DNA of 54,326 nucleotides from NCBI GenBank assembly GCA_030841105.1, contig JAVEDE010000017.1, positions 1-54,326 of the forward strand, read 5' to 3'. The notes below the pieces were generated by a model. The model saw only the letters and a program-made list of their open reading frames with translations. It did no database searches and was not told the DNA's origin. The DNA comes from Pyrinomonadaceae bacterium. GTDB lineage: Bacteria; Acidobacteriota; Blastocatellia; Pyrinomonadales; Pyrinomonadaceae. Position numbers and translations under genes: made by a program. Shown piece by piece: positions 17,898-26,074 of the stretch (position 1 is the first letter of the stretch; each line of letters begins with the position of its first letter).

Positions 17898-18617
17898 TCA
17901 GCTTTCTACATGCGTTGACTCCGATTCAGTGCCCGCCGCCGTTTGGACGCGCAGCGCGGCGAGGCGTTCTTTCAACGCGAAGCCCGCGCCCGTGCGGCGC
18001 GCGGCGGAACTCAACACCCAGTATTCGCTTTCGACGAGCGCGGACAATTCTTCGCGCCCGACATCTTTAAGACGACCCGCGCGCAAAGCTTCAAACGCGG
18101 CGACGACTGTCTTCTCAAACACACCTGCGTCGTCGGAGAGCGCGGCCAGATGGAGCATGTGGGCGGTGCGCTGGCGATCCGGGTGCTCGCGCCAGAGGTT
18201 CGTGTAGGCCGCGGCGAGACGAGAATTGCCGCGCAAGTCCGTGTCGCCCGCGACGAACGAAGCGAGCGAGAGTAAGCGTGTTTCCGAGTCGGCCGCCCGG
18301 TCGAGCAGGCCGTCCAAGACGGCGGCGTACAACGCGGGGTCTTCGGCGCGTTGGGCTTCCGCGAGAGTTGTCAAGTCGCCTTCGGCGGCGCGTTTCAGGA
18401 GCGACGTTCGGCGAAGCGCTTGAGCCTCTTGGCTCGCCTGAGCCGCGAGGAGACGCCGTTGTTCCGGGTGTGGCTCACGGTCGTCGAACAGGCTGCGCGG
18501 AGGCGGAGGTCTCGTGCCGAGTTGCGCGGGATAGTCAGATGACGCGTGCTGCCTGCGATAAAGTGTGTATGCGGTTGCAGCGAGCAGGGCGAATGCGATG
18601 ATGAAAAGGGCGATCAC
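17898..18617 (-). CDS. Membrane-anchored helical protein, unknown function
   Basis: 239 residues. One N-terminal transmembrane helix (about residues 2-19, IALFIIAFALLAATAYTLY) is followed by a mostly alpha-helical soluble region rich in Ala, Leu, Glu and Arg. This could fold as helical repeats (LLKRAAEGDLTTLAEAQ; YAAVLDGLLDRAADSETRLLSLASF). I do not recognise a family. It lies 104 bases upstream of the SPFH gene on the same strand, so a shared membrane-related role is possible. Confidence 0.65.
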   Translation of the reverse strand: MIALFIIAFALLAATAYTLYRRQHASSDYPAQLGTRPPPPRSLFDDREPHPEQRRLLAAQASQEAQALRRTSLLKRAAEGDLTTLAEAQRAEDPALYAAVLDGLLDRAADSETRLLSLASFVAGDTDLRGNSRLAAAYTNLWREHPDRQRTAHMLHLAALSDDAGVFEKTVVAAFEALRAGRLKDVGREELSALVESEYWVLSSAARRTGAGFALKERLAALRVQTAAGTESESTHVES

Positions 18618-18771
18618 GTTTGACGCCTGTGCGACTCGCTTTCAAGCGGCGGGCGCGACCACCTTCGGTCGCCCCGGCCGCGACGAGCGCCAGCCAAAGT
18701 TATTATACGGCAACCGGCGCGTAAGGGTTCTAAAAACCGTCGGCCGCGCGAAATATATTCTCGCTAACTCA

Positions 18772-18850
18772 GCGGCGCGCTTCGTTAACTTCACTCTGAC
18801 TCTGCGGCGCGCGTTAACCTTGCGGCGCGCTTCTCAACTCTGCGGCGCGC
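18772..18850. repeat. Four direct copies of GCGGCGCGC with AACT-type linkers
   Basis: GCGGCGCGC occurs at 18772-18780, 18804-18812, 18822-18830 and 18842-18850, separated by linkers of similar sequence (TTCGTTAACTT, GTTAACCTT, TTCTCAACTCT). The last copy lies inside the 3' end of thiS and its linker supplies the thiS stop codon. The 216-base gap 18618-18833 holds no other feature I can support. Confidence 0.6.
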
Positions 18851-19061
18851 ATCGCTCGCCGCTCCCGCCGCCGACGAAATGGACGATTTCGACTTGATCG
18901 CCGTCGCGCATCAACGTCTCCGCCCAACGGGCGCGGCGCACCACTTCGCGGTTGAGTTCGATGGCGAGACGTTCGGGCGCGAGCGCGAGTTGGCGGACGA
19001 GCGCGTCGAGCGTAATGTCCTCCGGCAGTTCGCGAATTTCCCCGTTGATCTGGACGCGCAA
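18834..19061 (-). CDS. thiS: Sulfur carrier protein ThiS with a C-terminal extension
   Basis: 75 residues from the TTG at 19061, which follows AAAGGGA by about 8 bases. The core (LRVQINGEIRELPEDITLDALVRQL ... GDQVEIVHFVGGG) is a clear ThiS ubiquitin-like fold. ThiS normally ends exactly in Gly-Gly, whose carboxylate is adenylated and turned into a thiocarboxylate. Here nine residues (SGERCAPQS) follow the Gly-Gly-Gly, and the stop lies in the GCGGCGCGC repeat region. Either the tail is trimmed by a protease, as for QbsE-like carriers, or the original stop was lost through the repeat. It starts 11 bases after the preceding minus-strand gene and is probably cotranscribed with it. Confidence 0.8.
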   Translation of the reverse strand: MRVQINGEIRELPEDITLDALVRQLALAPERLAIELNREVVRRARWAETLMRDGDQVEIVHFVGGGSGERCAPQS

Positions 19062-19072
19062 AGTTTTTCCCT

Positions 19073-20017
19073 TTAAGGCTGGTGGATGACGCGGCGCAGT
19101 TCGGCCGTGAAGCCGTCGAGGGTGGCACGTACGAGCACCGCCGCGCGTCCTTTCGTGAAGCGCGGCAGCCACGCGTGAATGGTTGCCACGCCGTCGTGGT
19201 CGGAGCGCGTGGTCAAAATCAACGGGCGAAACTCAGTGCCGAGAATTTTGACCGTCACGGGCACGTTCGACGCCGCCAGTCGGCCGTCGCCCGCGCCGCG
19301 ACTGACGCGGACGCGGATCGTCACCACTTCGCCCGCGTGAAATTCCCGCTCCTCCATCAAGCTCAAATGCAGCGCGCCTTCAGCCTCCACCTGTATGAAA
19401 TCATCTTCCTGCTTGACGACGGGCGCGGGGCGCACGGGCGCAGGCGTCTGCTTGGCGGGCGGTTGCGGGCGGCTCACGGCGGGCGGCACAAACTCAGCCG
19501 GTTCGTCTTCCAAAGCGAGGATGTCCGACTCGTCCTCGGCCGGTTGAAACTTAGCCGCGCCCGCGTCGGCCGCAGTCGCCTTAGACGCGCTCGTTTCAGC
19601 CGCGGCCGCCTTAGCTGCATTCGTTTCAGCCGCCACCACTGTCGGGGCGGGGACGGCTTCGCGCGCTTTCGCGGGGGCTTTCGCCGCGGGTGGTTTCTGC
19701 GTCGGAGGTTTCGGCGCAGCGGCCGCAGCGGCCGATTCGTCGGCGGCGGGCGGCGAGAGGCGTTTGAGGTCTTCGATGCGTCCGGCTTTGACGGCGGCGC
19801 AGATGAGCGTGTGCTGGCGTTGGAGGCGTTCGGCGAGGACGAGCGGGTCGAAGCCCGCGTTGATGAGGTCGTGATAATGCGAACGCTTGCTCGCCAGAAT
19901 CGCGCCGCCGACGTAGACGAGCGACAGGATCAACGGCGTGTCGAGTCCTTTGTCTTCCGTCTGCACGTGGTACACGACGCCGTCAAACTCTATGTCCGTG
20001 TTGAAGCCGGTGATCAC
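19073..20017 (-). CDS. Conserved hypothetical protein with Ala/Pro-rich linker
   Basis: 314 residues from a GTG at 20017. The N-terminal 80 residues are a compact domain (GFNTDIEFDGVVYHVQTEDKGLDTPLILSLVYVGGAILASKRSHY). The middle (about 90-200) is a low-complexity Ala/Pro/Lys linker. The C-terminal 110 residues look like an Ig-like or beta-sandwich domain (GEVVTIRVRVSRGAGD ... VPVTVKILG ... GVATIHAWLPRFTKGRAAVLVRATLDG). No signal peptide is seen, so it is probably cytoplasmic. It heads the minus-strand cluster and diverges from nuoA. I recall similar N-termini in acidobacterial proteins but know of no function. Confidence 0.75.
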   Translation of the reverse strand: MITGFNTDIEFDGVVYHVQTEDKGLDTPLILSLVYVGGAILASKRSHYHDLINAGFDPLVLAERLQRQHTLICAAVKAGRIEDLKRLSPPAADESAAAAAAPKPPTQKPPAAKAPAKAREAVPAPTVVAAETNAAKAAAAETSASKATAADAGAAKFQPAEDESDILALEDEPAEFVPPAVSRPQPPAKQTPAPVRPAPVVKQEDDFIQVEAEGALHLSLMEEREFHAGEVVTIRVRVSRGAGDGRLAASNVPVTVKILGTEFRPLILTTRSDHDGVATIHAWLPRFTKGRAAVLVRATLDGFTAELRRVIHQP

Positions 20018-20169
20018 GACGATTTACAGGAATGCGCGCGGGCGCGTCGGCGGTGGAAAAACGCTACTCAAGAATTGACCACGGGGTCGCCGCTTGGAAC
20101 AGTAACATAGCCCTCCGAAGAGGGTCAATCTCCTTGTAAACGAGGCTTTTGCGCGGCGCGCCCTCTTGC

Positions 20170-20198
20170 TTGACACCCTTTGGGGCTTGCACTACCAT
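20170..20198 (+). promoter_or_regulatory. Sigma70 promoter of the nuo operon
   Basis: TTGACA (20170-20175), exactly 17 bases, then TACCAT (20193-20198). The -35 is a perfect match and the -10 agrees at four of six bases. Transcription would start near 20205, about 70 bases before nuoA. The gap 20018-20275 otherwise shows only the divergent start of the minus-strand gene at 20017. Confidence 0.65.
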
Positions 20199-20275
20199 GA
20201 CTTTGTGCCATCATTCTCAATCTAGTTTCAGAGCAGCTTTACGCTCTTCTCAGCCCAAGCTGACGGGAGGCCGGT

Positions 20276-20755
20276 GTGCGTAATTTCGATCTGAAAGACT
20301 ACTTGCCGATCCTGCTGATGTTCCTCGTCGCGGGCGGCTTCGCGGGCGGCAACATCCTGCTCTCGCAACTCGTCGGGCAGCGCAAGCAGACGCGCACGAA
20401 GTTGATGCCCTACGAGTGCGGCAAAGACCCGGTGGGGTCGGCGCGCGAACGCTTCTCGGTCAAGTTCTACTTGATCGCGATGATCTTCATCCTCTTCGAC
20501 ATCGAGTTGATCTTCCTGATGCCGTGGGCGGTGGTCTTCAAGTCGCTGTCGGCGCAGGGGTCGGCGATGCGAAATCTGATCTTCGTCGAGATGATGCTGT
20601 TCGTCGTGCTCCTCTTAGTCGGCTACATCTACGTGCGGAAGAAGGGTCTGTTCGATTGGAACGAGCGGGCGCGGGCGGAGGCAGAGGCCGAGGCGCGCGC
20701 GCTGGCCTTGAAGGAAGGGCGCAGGGCTGAGTTGGAGCATCGCGCCGCAGCCTAG
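20276..20755 (+). CDS. nuoA: NADH-quinone oxidoreductase subunit A
   Basis: 159 residues with three membrane helices (about 8-30, 65-85 and 98-120) and the family motif [11 protein letters not shown]. The start is GTG 20276 with a strong ribosome site, GGGAGG, six bases upstream. A charged Ala/Glu/Arg tail of about 35 residues makes it slightly longer than usual. NuoA is part of the membrane arm of complex I near the quinone site. First gene of the nuo operon. Confidence 0.96.
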   Translation: MRNFDLKDYLPILLMFLVAGGFAGGNILLSQLVGQRKQTRTKLMPYECGKDPVGSARERFSVKFYLIAMIFILFDIELIFLMPWAVVFKSLSAQGSAMRNLIFVEMMLFVVLLLVGYIYVRKKGLFDWNERARAEAEAEARALALKEGRRAELEHRAAA

Positions 20756-20788
20756 AGCGGCGGTTCTGGAGTTTTACGGAGTTTTACT

Positions 20789-21439
20789 ATGGGTCTCGAA
20801 AATAAGCTCGCGGAAGCGTTGCCGGAAGTGTTGACGACCACGCTTGACTCAATCGTCAACTGGGCGCGCAAGTCCAGTTTGTGGCCGGCGACGTTCGGCC
20901 TCGCCTGCTGCGCCATCGAAATGATGAACGCGACGAGTTCGCGGCACGATCTGGCGCGCTTCGGCTCGGAGGTGTTTCGCGCCAGCCCCAGACAGGCCGA
21001 CGTGATGATCGTCTCAGGCCGCGTCTCGCGCAAGATGGCTCCGGTCTTGCGCCGCATCTACGATCAGATGCCGGAACCGAAGTGGGTCATCTCGATGGGC
21101 GCGTGCGCCACGTCGGGCGGCGTCTTCGACAACTACGCCATCGTGCAGGGCGTGGACAAGATCGTGCCGGTGGACGTGTACATCCCCGGCTGCCCGCCGC
21201 GCCCGGAGATGCTGATTAACGCCGTGATGATGTTGCAGGACAAGGTGATGAAAGAGTCTCTGCGCGACCGGCGCGACATCCCTACCGAGCAGGCGCGCGA
21301 AGCCGTCCCGCCGGGGACGCTGCCCGGTTCGGGCATCTCCGCCCTCAACGAAGCGGCGGCGCAGGACGCCGACGAGAAGGCCAACATCTCGCGCCCGTAC
21401 ACGATCCCTTCGCGGCACGAGCGACGGCGTTCATCTTGA
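20789..21439 (+). CDS. nuoB: NADH-quinone oxidoreductase subunit B
   Basis: 216 residues. It carries the cysteine ligands of cluster N2 ([17 protein letters not shown] and GCPPRPE), the last iron-sulfur cluster before quinone. It is preceded by a tandem direct repeat GGAGTTTTAC GGAGTTTTAC, whose second GGAG lies nine bases before the ATG and serves as ribosome site. The C-terminal 50 residues are a family-variable tail. It ends just before a heptad element. Confidence 0.97.
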   Translation: MGLENKLAEALPEVLTTTLDSIVNWARKSSLWPATFGLACCAIEMMNATSSRHDLARFGSEVFRASPRQADVMIVSGRVSRKMAPVLRRIYDQMPEPKWVISMGACATSGGVFDNYAIVQGVDKIVPVDVYIPGCPPRPEMLINAVMMLQDKVMKESLRDRRDIPTEQAREAVPPGTLPGSGISALNEAAAQDADEKANISRPYTIPSRHERRRSS

Positions 21440-21443
21440 AAGC

Positions 21444-21539
21444 AGTGACGGGTGACAAGTGACGAGTGACAAGTTAAAGCAGCAATCTTATCTTTAACCT
21501 TGTCTTCCGCTCGTCACTCATCACTCATCACTCATCACT
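21444..21539. repeat. Inverted heptad-repeat element, GTGACAA family
   Basis: Left arm AGTGACG / GGTGACA / AGTGACG / AGTGACA. The core contains AAGTTAAAG ... CTTTAACCTT. Right arm TCGTCAC then three TCATCAC words. It fills the gap between nuoB (stop 21437-21439) and nuoC (ATG 21546). The bases between arm and ATG (TAATTT) show no ribosome site. Confidence 0.85.
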
Positions 21540-21545
21540 TAATTT

Positions 21546-22088
21546 ATGAGCAAAGATATTGAGCGCGAACAGGCGATAGCAGAGGCGGCGGCGAGCGAGC
21601 CTTTGCAGGATCAGGCGACGCAGTTGATCAACGCACTGCAATCCACGCACGCCGAGGCGGTCTCGGACGTGATTCAGGCGTTCGGCGAGATCACGGTCGT
21701 CGTGCCGCGCGAGCGCATCGTCGAGTTGTGCGAGTATTTGAAGACGACGCCTGAGTTCGCGTTCAATTTACTGGCGGACATCTGCGGCGTTGATCGCGGG
21801 CCGGAGGAAGACCCGCGTTTTGAAGTCAACTATCATCTCTTCTCCACGACGAAATTTCACCGCCTGCGCTTAAAGGTGGTGGTGAGCGAAGAGGACGCGA
21901 GCGTGCCGACCGTGACGAATGTGTGGCGCACGGCCAACTGGCACGAGCGCGAAACCTTCGATATGTTCGGCGTCCGTTTCGACGGCCACCCCGATCTGCG
22001 GCGCATCCTCCTGCCCGACGACTGGCAGGGACACGCGCTCCGTAAAGACTTCCCGCTGCGCGGCTACGAGCCGTACAGCCTGAGTTAA
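21546..22088 (+). CDS. nuoC: NADH-quinone oxidoreductase subunit C
   Basis: 180 residues of the 30-kDa subunit family. The signature WHERETFDMFGVRFDGHPDLRRILLPDDW is followed by HALRKDFPLRGYEPY at the end. It is separate from nuoD here, not fused. The N-terminal 35 residues are a poorly conserved helical extension. It belongs to the hydrophilic arm that connects to the quinone-binding NuoD. The stop codon TAA shares its last A with the first heptad of the next repeat element. Confidence 0.96.
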   Translation: MSKDIEREQAIAEAAASEPLQDQATQLINALQSTHAEAVSDVIQAFGEITVVVPRERIVELCEYLKTTPEFAFNLLADICGVDRGPEEDPRFEVNYHLFSTTKFHRLRLKVVVSEEDASVPTVTNVWRTANWHERETFDMFGVRFDGHPDLRRILLPDDWQGHALRKDFPLRGYEPYSLS

Positions 22089-22158
22089 GTGACGAGTGAG
22101 AAGTTAAAACAGAGAACTTGTCTTCCGTCTCGTCACTTGTCACTCGTCACTCGTCACT
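22088..22158. repeat. Inverted heptad-repeat element, GTGACAA family (short form)
   Basis: Left arm AGTGACG / AGTGAGA, core AGTTAAAACAGAGAACTTGTC, right arm TCGTCAC / TTGTCAC / TCGTCAC / TCGTCAC. The arms are unequal in length (two versus four words). It begins on the last base of the nuoC stop codon and ends 8 bases before the nuoD ATG. Confidence 0.82.
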
Positions 22159-22166
22159 GATTTCTT

Positions 22167-23387
22167 ATGAGTGCTTCCAGCGTAAACATTCCGGCGCAGT
22201 TCGAGGTGGTTGACCAGCCGCTCGATACGCAGATGACGATCTCGATGGGGCCGCAGCACCCTTCGACGCACGGCGTCCTGCGACTCGAACTCGTGCTCGA
22301 CGGCGAGATGGTGGTCAAGTGTACGCCCGACATCGGCTACCTCCACACGGGGATGGAGAAGCTGTTCGAGTACAAGAAGTACCAGCAGGGCATCGTCATC
22401 ACAGACCGGATGGACTACCTGAATCCGCTCGGCAACAATCTGTGTTACGTGATGGCGGTGGAGAAACTGCTCGGCCTCGAAATACCGGAGCGCGCGCAGG
22501 TGATCCGCGTGCTGATGTGCGAACTGCAACGGATCGCCTCGCACATGGTCTGGCTCGGCACGCACGCGCTCGACATCGGCGCAATGACCGTCTTCTTCTA
22601 CGCCTTCCGCGAGCGCGAGAAGATTCTCAACTTGATCGAAGCCGCGTCGGGCGGTCGCCTGACGCCCTCCTACTTCCGCATCGGCGGGTTGATGATGGAC
22701 TTGCCCGCGGGCTTCGAGCGACGCGCGCAGCAGTTTATAGACAAGTTCCCGAAGGCCGTTGACGAGTTCGAGACGCTGCTGTCGGGCAACACGATTTTTC
22801 AGACGCGCACGCAGGGCGTCGGCATCATCACGGCCGACGACGCGATTGACATGGGCGTCACGGGGCCGTGCCTGCGCGGGAGCGGCGTCGCCGTGGACGT
22901 GCGGCGGACGAACCCTTACACGGGTTATGAGACTTACGACTTCGAGGTTCCGGTCGAACAGAGTTGCGACGTGTGGGGGCGTTACCTCGTCAGGATGCGC
23001 GAACTGCGCGAGTCTTTGAAGATCGCGCGGCAGGCTCTCGGCCGCCTGAAGCCGGGGCCGGTGAAGGCCGACGCGCCGAAAGTCGTCTTGCCGGATCGCG
23101 AGGCGATGAAGACGCACATGGACGCGCTGATTCACCACTTCCTGATCGTGGCCGAAGGCTTCAACGTGCCCGCGGGCGAAATCTATCACCCCATCGAAGG
23201 CTCGAAGGGCGAACTCGGCTGCTATGTGAGATCGGACGGCGGGCCGAAGCCCTCGCGCGTCCACTTCCGCGGCCCGTCGTTCGTCAACCTCTCCGCCCTG
23301 CCGCACATGGCGGAGGGCGAGATGGTCGCGGACGTGGTCGCCATCATCGGCTCACTCGACATCGTGCTCGGCGAAATTGATCGGTAA
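22167..23387 (+). CDS. nuoD: NADH-quinone oxidoreductase subunit D
   Basis: 406 residues, normal length for the 49-kDa subunit. Motifs include SMGPQHPSTHGVLRLELVLDGE (quinone-pocket His/Thr loop), PDIGYLHTGMEKL, a conserved DRMDYLNPLGNN, and the C-terminal RVHFRGPSFVNLSALPHM with SLDIVLGEIDR at the end. It shapes the quinone site with NuoB. No Shine-Dalgarno is visible before the ATG, which follows a repeat element and the bases GATTTCTT. Confidence 0.97.
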   Translation: MSASSVNIPAQFEVVDQPLDTQMTISMGPQHPSTHGVLRLELVLDGEMVVKCTPDIGYLHTGMEKLFEYKKYQQGIVITDRMDYLNPLGNNLCYVMAVEKLLGLEIPERAQVIRVLMCELQRIASHMVWLGTHALDIGAMTVFFYAFREREKILNLIEAASGGRLTPSYFRIGGLMMDLPAGFERRAQQFIDKFPKAVDEFETLLSGNTIFQTRTQGVGIITADDAIDMGVTGPCLRGSGVAVDVRRTNPYTGYETYDFEVPVEQSCDVWGRYLVRMRELRESLKIARQALGRLKPGPVKADAPKVVLPDREAMKTHMDALIHHFLIVAEGFNVPAGEIYHPIEGSKGELGCYVRSDGGPKPSRVHFRGPSFVNLSALPHMAEGEMVADVVAIIGSLDIVLGEIDR

Positions 23388-23390
23388 AGC

Positions 23391-23487
23391 GTCGGTTGTC
23401 CGTGGTCAGTTGTTCGTTGCATCTGGTTATTACGCGAGTTGCTAAAGACGGATTTGAACAACTGACAACTGGCAACCGACGACTGAC
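23391..23487. repeat. Inverted heptad-repeat element, AACTGAC family
   Basis: Left arm words GTCGGTT / GTCCGTG / GTCAGTT / GTTCGTT; right arm AACTGAC / AACTGGC / AACCGAC / GACTGAC, the reverse complement. The core is about 40 bases. It has the same plan as the GTGACAA elements but a different 7-base word. It fills the nuoD-nuoE gap and ends 8 bases before the nuoE ATG. Confidence 0.8.
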
Positions 23488-23495
23488 AGCTTTTT

Positions 23496-24053
23496 ATGAG
23501 TAAACAGTTCACGCCCAACAACCCTTTGCCGCAGGAAGCGCCCGTCCCCGAAGAGATCGCCACGTTTTCCGAGGCGGTGGAGGCGGAGATTGACGGGCAT
23601 CTGGCGAAGTACCCGTTGAAGCGTTCGGCCATTCTGCCGCTCATGTTCATCGTGCAGCGCGAGCGCGGTTATCTGGACAAGCCCGGCGTCGCTTATCTCG
23701 CGGATCGCTTAGGCGTGCGCGTCACGGACATCTGGGAAGTGGCGACCTTTTACTCGATGATCAATACCGAGCCGGTCGGCAAGTATCACCTGCAAGTCTG
23801 CCGCACGCTCTCTTGCAAGATCGTCGGCGCGGACAAGATCACCGAACACTGCAAGAGCCGCCTCGGCATCAAGCCGGGCGAGACGAGCGAAGACGGGCAG
23901 TTTTCGCTCTCCGAAGTCGAATGCCTAGGCTCTTGCGGCACCGCCCCGATGATGCAGATCGGCTTCGACTATTACGAGAATTTGACGCCGGAGAAGGTGG
24001 ACGAATTGATCGAGCAGTGTCGCAGCAATCAACTCTCGAACGGTGTGCGTTAA
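23496..24053 (+). CDS. nuoE: NADH-quinone oxidoreductase subunit E
   Basis: 185 residues of the 24-kDa [2Fe-2S] thioredoxin-like subunit. The helical N-terminus (LKRSAILPLMFIVQRERGYLD, VTDIWEVATFYSMINTEPVGKYHLQVCRTLSC) is typical. The cluster ligands are CRTLSC and CLGSCGTAPMM. With NuoF it forms the NADH-oxidising tip. The start ATG follows AGCTTTTT and has no ribosome site. The stop lies 20 bases before nuoF. Confidence 0.97.
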   Translation: MSKQFTPNNPLPQEAPVPEEIATFSEAVEAEIDGHLAKYPLKRSAILPLMFIVQRERGYLDKPGVAYLADRLGVRVTDIWEVATFYSMINTEPVGKYHLQVCRTLSCKIVGADKITEHCKSRLGIKPGETSEDGQFSLSEVECLGSCGTAPMMQIGFDYYENLTPEKVDELIEQCRSNQLSNGVR

Positions 24054-24073
24054 TTGCGTTAATAAGGAAGATT

Positions 24074-25390
24074 ATGTTTATCGGTGCTATCGGTTGCGAA
24101 CCGCTCCAACTCGCACGCGTCCAACTGGAACGTTCCGAGTCGCTCGAAACTTACCAGAAGCACGGCGGCTACGAGTCGCTGCGCAAAGTGCTGGACGGCA
24201 TGTCGCCGGACGACGTGATCGGCGAGTTGAAGAAGTCCGCGCTGCGCGGTCGCGGCGGGGCGGGTTTCCCCACCGGGATGAAGTGGAGTTTCGTGCCGAA
24301 GGATTCGCCGAAGCCGAAGTACGTCGTCTGCAACGCCGACGAATCGGAGCCGGGCACGTTCAAGGATCGCTACATCATGGAGCGCGACCCGCACATGCTC
24401 ATCGAGGGCATGTTGATCGCCGCCTACGCGCTTGGCTCGAAGACTTGCTACATCTACACGCGCGGCGAATACCGTTACATCATCGAGATCATGGATCGCG
24501 CGATTGCGGAGGCGCGCGCGGCGGGACTCGTCGGCGAGAAGATTCTGGGGAAGGACTTCGCGTGCGAGGTCTACACGCACTCGGGCGCGGGCGCGTACAT
24601 CTGCGGCGAGGAGACCGCGTTGTTGAACTCGCTCGAAGGCTTGCGCGGACATCCGCGCATGAAGCCGCCCTTCCCCGCCGTCGCGGGTCTCTACGGCTGC
24701 CCGACGGTCGTCAACAACGTCGAGACTCTGACGGCCGTGCCGGACATCATCAGGATGGGCGGCGAGGCTTACCAGAAGTTGGGGACGGAGAAGAGCGGCG
24801 GCACGAAACTCTGGTCTGTGAGCGGCCACGTCAACCGCCCCGGCGTGTACGAACTGCCGATGGGCTACGCCGACATGGAAAAGTTCATCATGGAAGACTG
24901 TCAGGGCATCCCGAACGGGCGCAAGCTCAAGGCCGTGATTCCCGGCGGGTCGAGCGTCTACATCATGCCCGCCTCCGACATCGAGGGCAAAAATGTGACG
25001 ATGGACTACGAGGGTCTGGTCGCCGCCGGTTCGATGGTCGGATCGGGCGGCTTCATCGTGATGGACGACACGGTGGACATCTTCGAGTCCACGAAAAACC
25101 TGACGGAGTTTTACAAGCACGAGTCGTGCGGCTGGTGTACGCCGTGCCGCGAGGGCACGGACTGGCTCGTCAAAGTGTTCAAGCGCATCGCGCGCGGCGA
25201 AGGCAAACCGGACGACGCGCAGTTGCTCCTCGACCTGTGCGACAACATCGAGGGCAAGTCGTTCTGCCCGCTCGGCGACGCAGCTTCGTGGCCTATTCAG
25301 TCGGCCATCAAGAAGTTTCCCGAAGACTTCCGACGCCATCTCGCGCCGCTCGCGGGCGGGAACGGCCACAAGAGTCTGAGCACGCTATGA
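24074..25390 (+). CDS. nuoF: NADH-quinone oxidoreductase subunit F (NADH/FMN-binding)
   Basis: 438 residues from ATG 24074, chosen because AAGGAAG precedes it by about five bases. The open frame extends further upstream only through nuoE. Motifs are GRGGAGFPTGMKW (FMN), CNADESEPGTFKDR, GAGAYICGEETALLNSLEG (NADH) and the [4Fe-4S] ligands SCGWCTPCREGT plus a later Cys (CPLGD). It is the entry point of electrons from NADH. The next three genes are not complex I genes. Confidence 0.97.
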   Translation: MFIGAIGCEPLQLARVQLERSESLETYQKHGGYESLRKVLDGMSPDDVIGELKKSALRGRGGAGFPTGMKWSFVPKDSPKPKYVVCNADESEPGTFKDRYIMERDPHMLIEGMLIAAYALGSKTCYIYTRGEYRYIIEIMDRAIAEARAAGLVGEKILGKDFACEVYTHSGAGAYICGEETALLNSLEGLRGHPRMKPPFPAVAGLYGCPTVVNNVETLTAVPDIIRMGGEAYQKLGTEKSGGTKLWSVSGHVNRPGVYELPMGYADMEKFIMEDCQGIPNGRKLKAVIPGGSSVYIMPASDIEGKNVTMDYEGLVAAGSMVGSGGFIVMDDTVDIFESTKNLTEFYKHESCGWCTPCREGTDWLVKVFKRIARGEGKPDDAQLLLDLCDNIEGKSFCPLGDAASWPIQSAIKKFPEDFRRHLAPLAGGNGHKSLSTL

Positions 25391-25427
25391 GCGCGATGGG
25401 TCGAGCGAAAGGTGTAGGCGATAGTCG

Positions 25428-25844
25428 GTGAAAAGAACTCAAGCGTTGATCCTTTCGCTCGCGCTGCTCGGAGCGTGCTTCAACGCCCCGCCCGTGGGCG
25501 CGACCGGAACTTTCTCGCCGGGCGCGTCGGGGCAGTGTCAGGGCACAGACGTTTCCGTCCGCAAAGAGTTGCGCTTCGGTCGCAGGCGGACGACCGCCGT
25601 CGTGCGCGACCGGATCAAACTGTGCACGAGCCACGACTACTACCTGCGCGCGCGCAAGGGGCAGCAAATGAGCGTCCACCTCGTCGCGGGCAGGCAGACA
25701 TCCTTCACGGTTTATGCACCGACCGACCGCATCTCCGAGGGCGCGAAGGATTGGTCGGGCGAATTGCCGGAGGACGGTGAATATCAGATCAGTATCGGCA
25801 CGGACGTCACGGCGCGCTACACCCTAGAGGTCACGATTCGCTAA
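25428..25844 (+). CDS. Small secreted protein or lipoprotein inside the nuo operon
   Basis: 138 residues from a GTG at 25428. The N-terminus is a signal sequence with a possible lipobox, Leu-Gly-Ala-Cys at about residues 14-17. The mature part is beta-rich (KGQQMSVHLVAGRQTSFTVYAP ... WSGELPEDGEYQISIGT), similar in pattern to pre-peptidase C-terminal or lysozyme-inhibitor-like beta sandwiches. It has an early CQGT and a later LCTSH cysteine that could pair. No complex I role is known for such proteins. It starts 37 bases after nuoF and precedes hicB. Confidence 0.65.
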   Translation: MKRTQALILSLALLGACFNAPPVGATGTFSPGASGQCQGTDVSVRKELRFGRRRTTAVVRDRIKLCTSHDYYLRARKGQQMSVHLVAGRQTSFTVYAPTDRISEGAKDWSGELPEDGEYQISIGTDVTARYTLEVTIR

Positions 25845-25867
25845 CTGGAAGCATGTGGGGTTGAGAC

Positions 25868-26074
25868 ATGGTTTTTAACGTCACGATAGATAGAGATGAA
25901 GACGGTGTGTGGATCGTCGAATGCCCTTCGATCCCCGGCTGTGTCAGTCAGGGCATGACTAAAGAAGAAGCGTTGGAGAATGTTAAAGACGCTATCCGTT
26001 TGTGTCTGCAAGTTCGAGCCGAGAAGGGTTATCCGCTCACGATAGAGACACGGCAAGTCGAGGTCGCTGCGTAA
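25868..26074 (+). CDS. hicB: HicB-like antitoxin
   Basis: 68 residues with the HicB partial RNase-H-like fold: FNVTIDRDEDGVWIVECPSIPGCVSQG then TKEEALENVKDAIRLCLQ. There is no separate DNA-binding domain at the C-terminus, so this is the short form. Its stop codon overlaps the start of hicA by one base (TAATG), the usual sign of translational coupling. The order antitoxin then toxin is found in part of the family. It lies between nuoF and nuoG on the same strand. Confidence 0.88.
   Translation: MVFNVTIDRDEDGVWIVECPSIPGCVSQGMTKEEALENVKDAIRLCLQVRAEKGYPLTIETRQVEVAA

Noticed and set aside
15550..18207. An 885-codon open frame on the plus strand opposite the SPFH gene
   Set aside because: It is the antisense shadow of a GC-rich gene: composition is Arg/Val/Asp/His-rich with no domain, while the minus frame encodes a clear SPFH protein.
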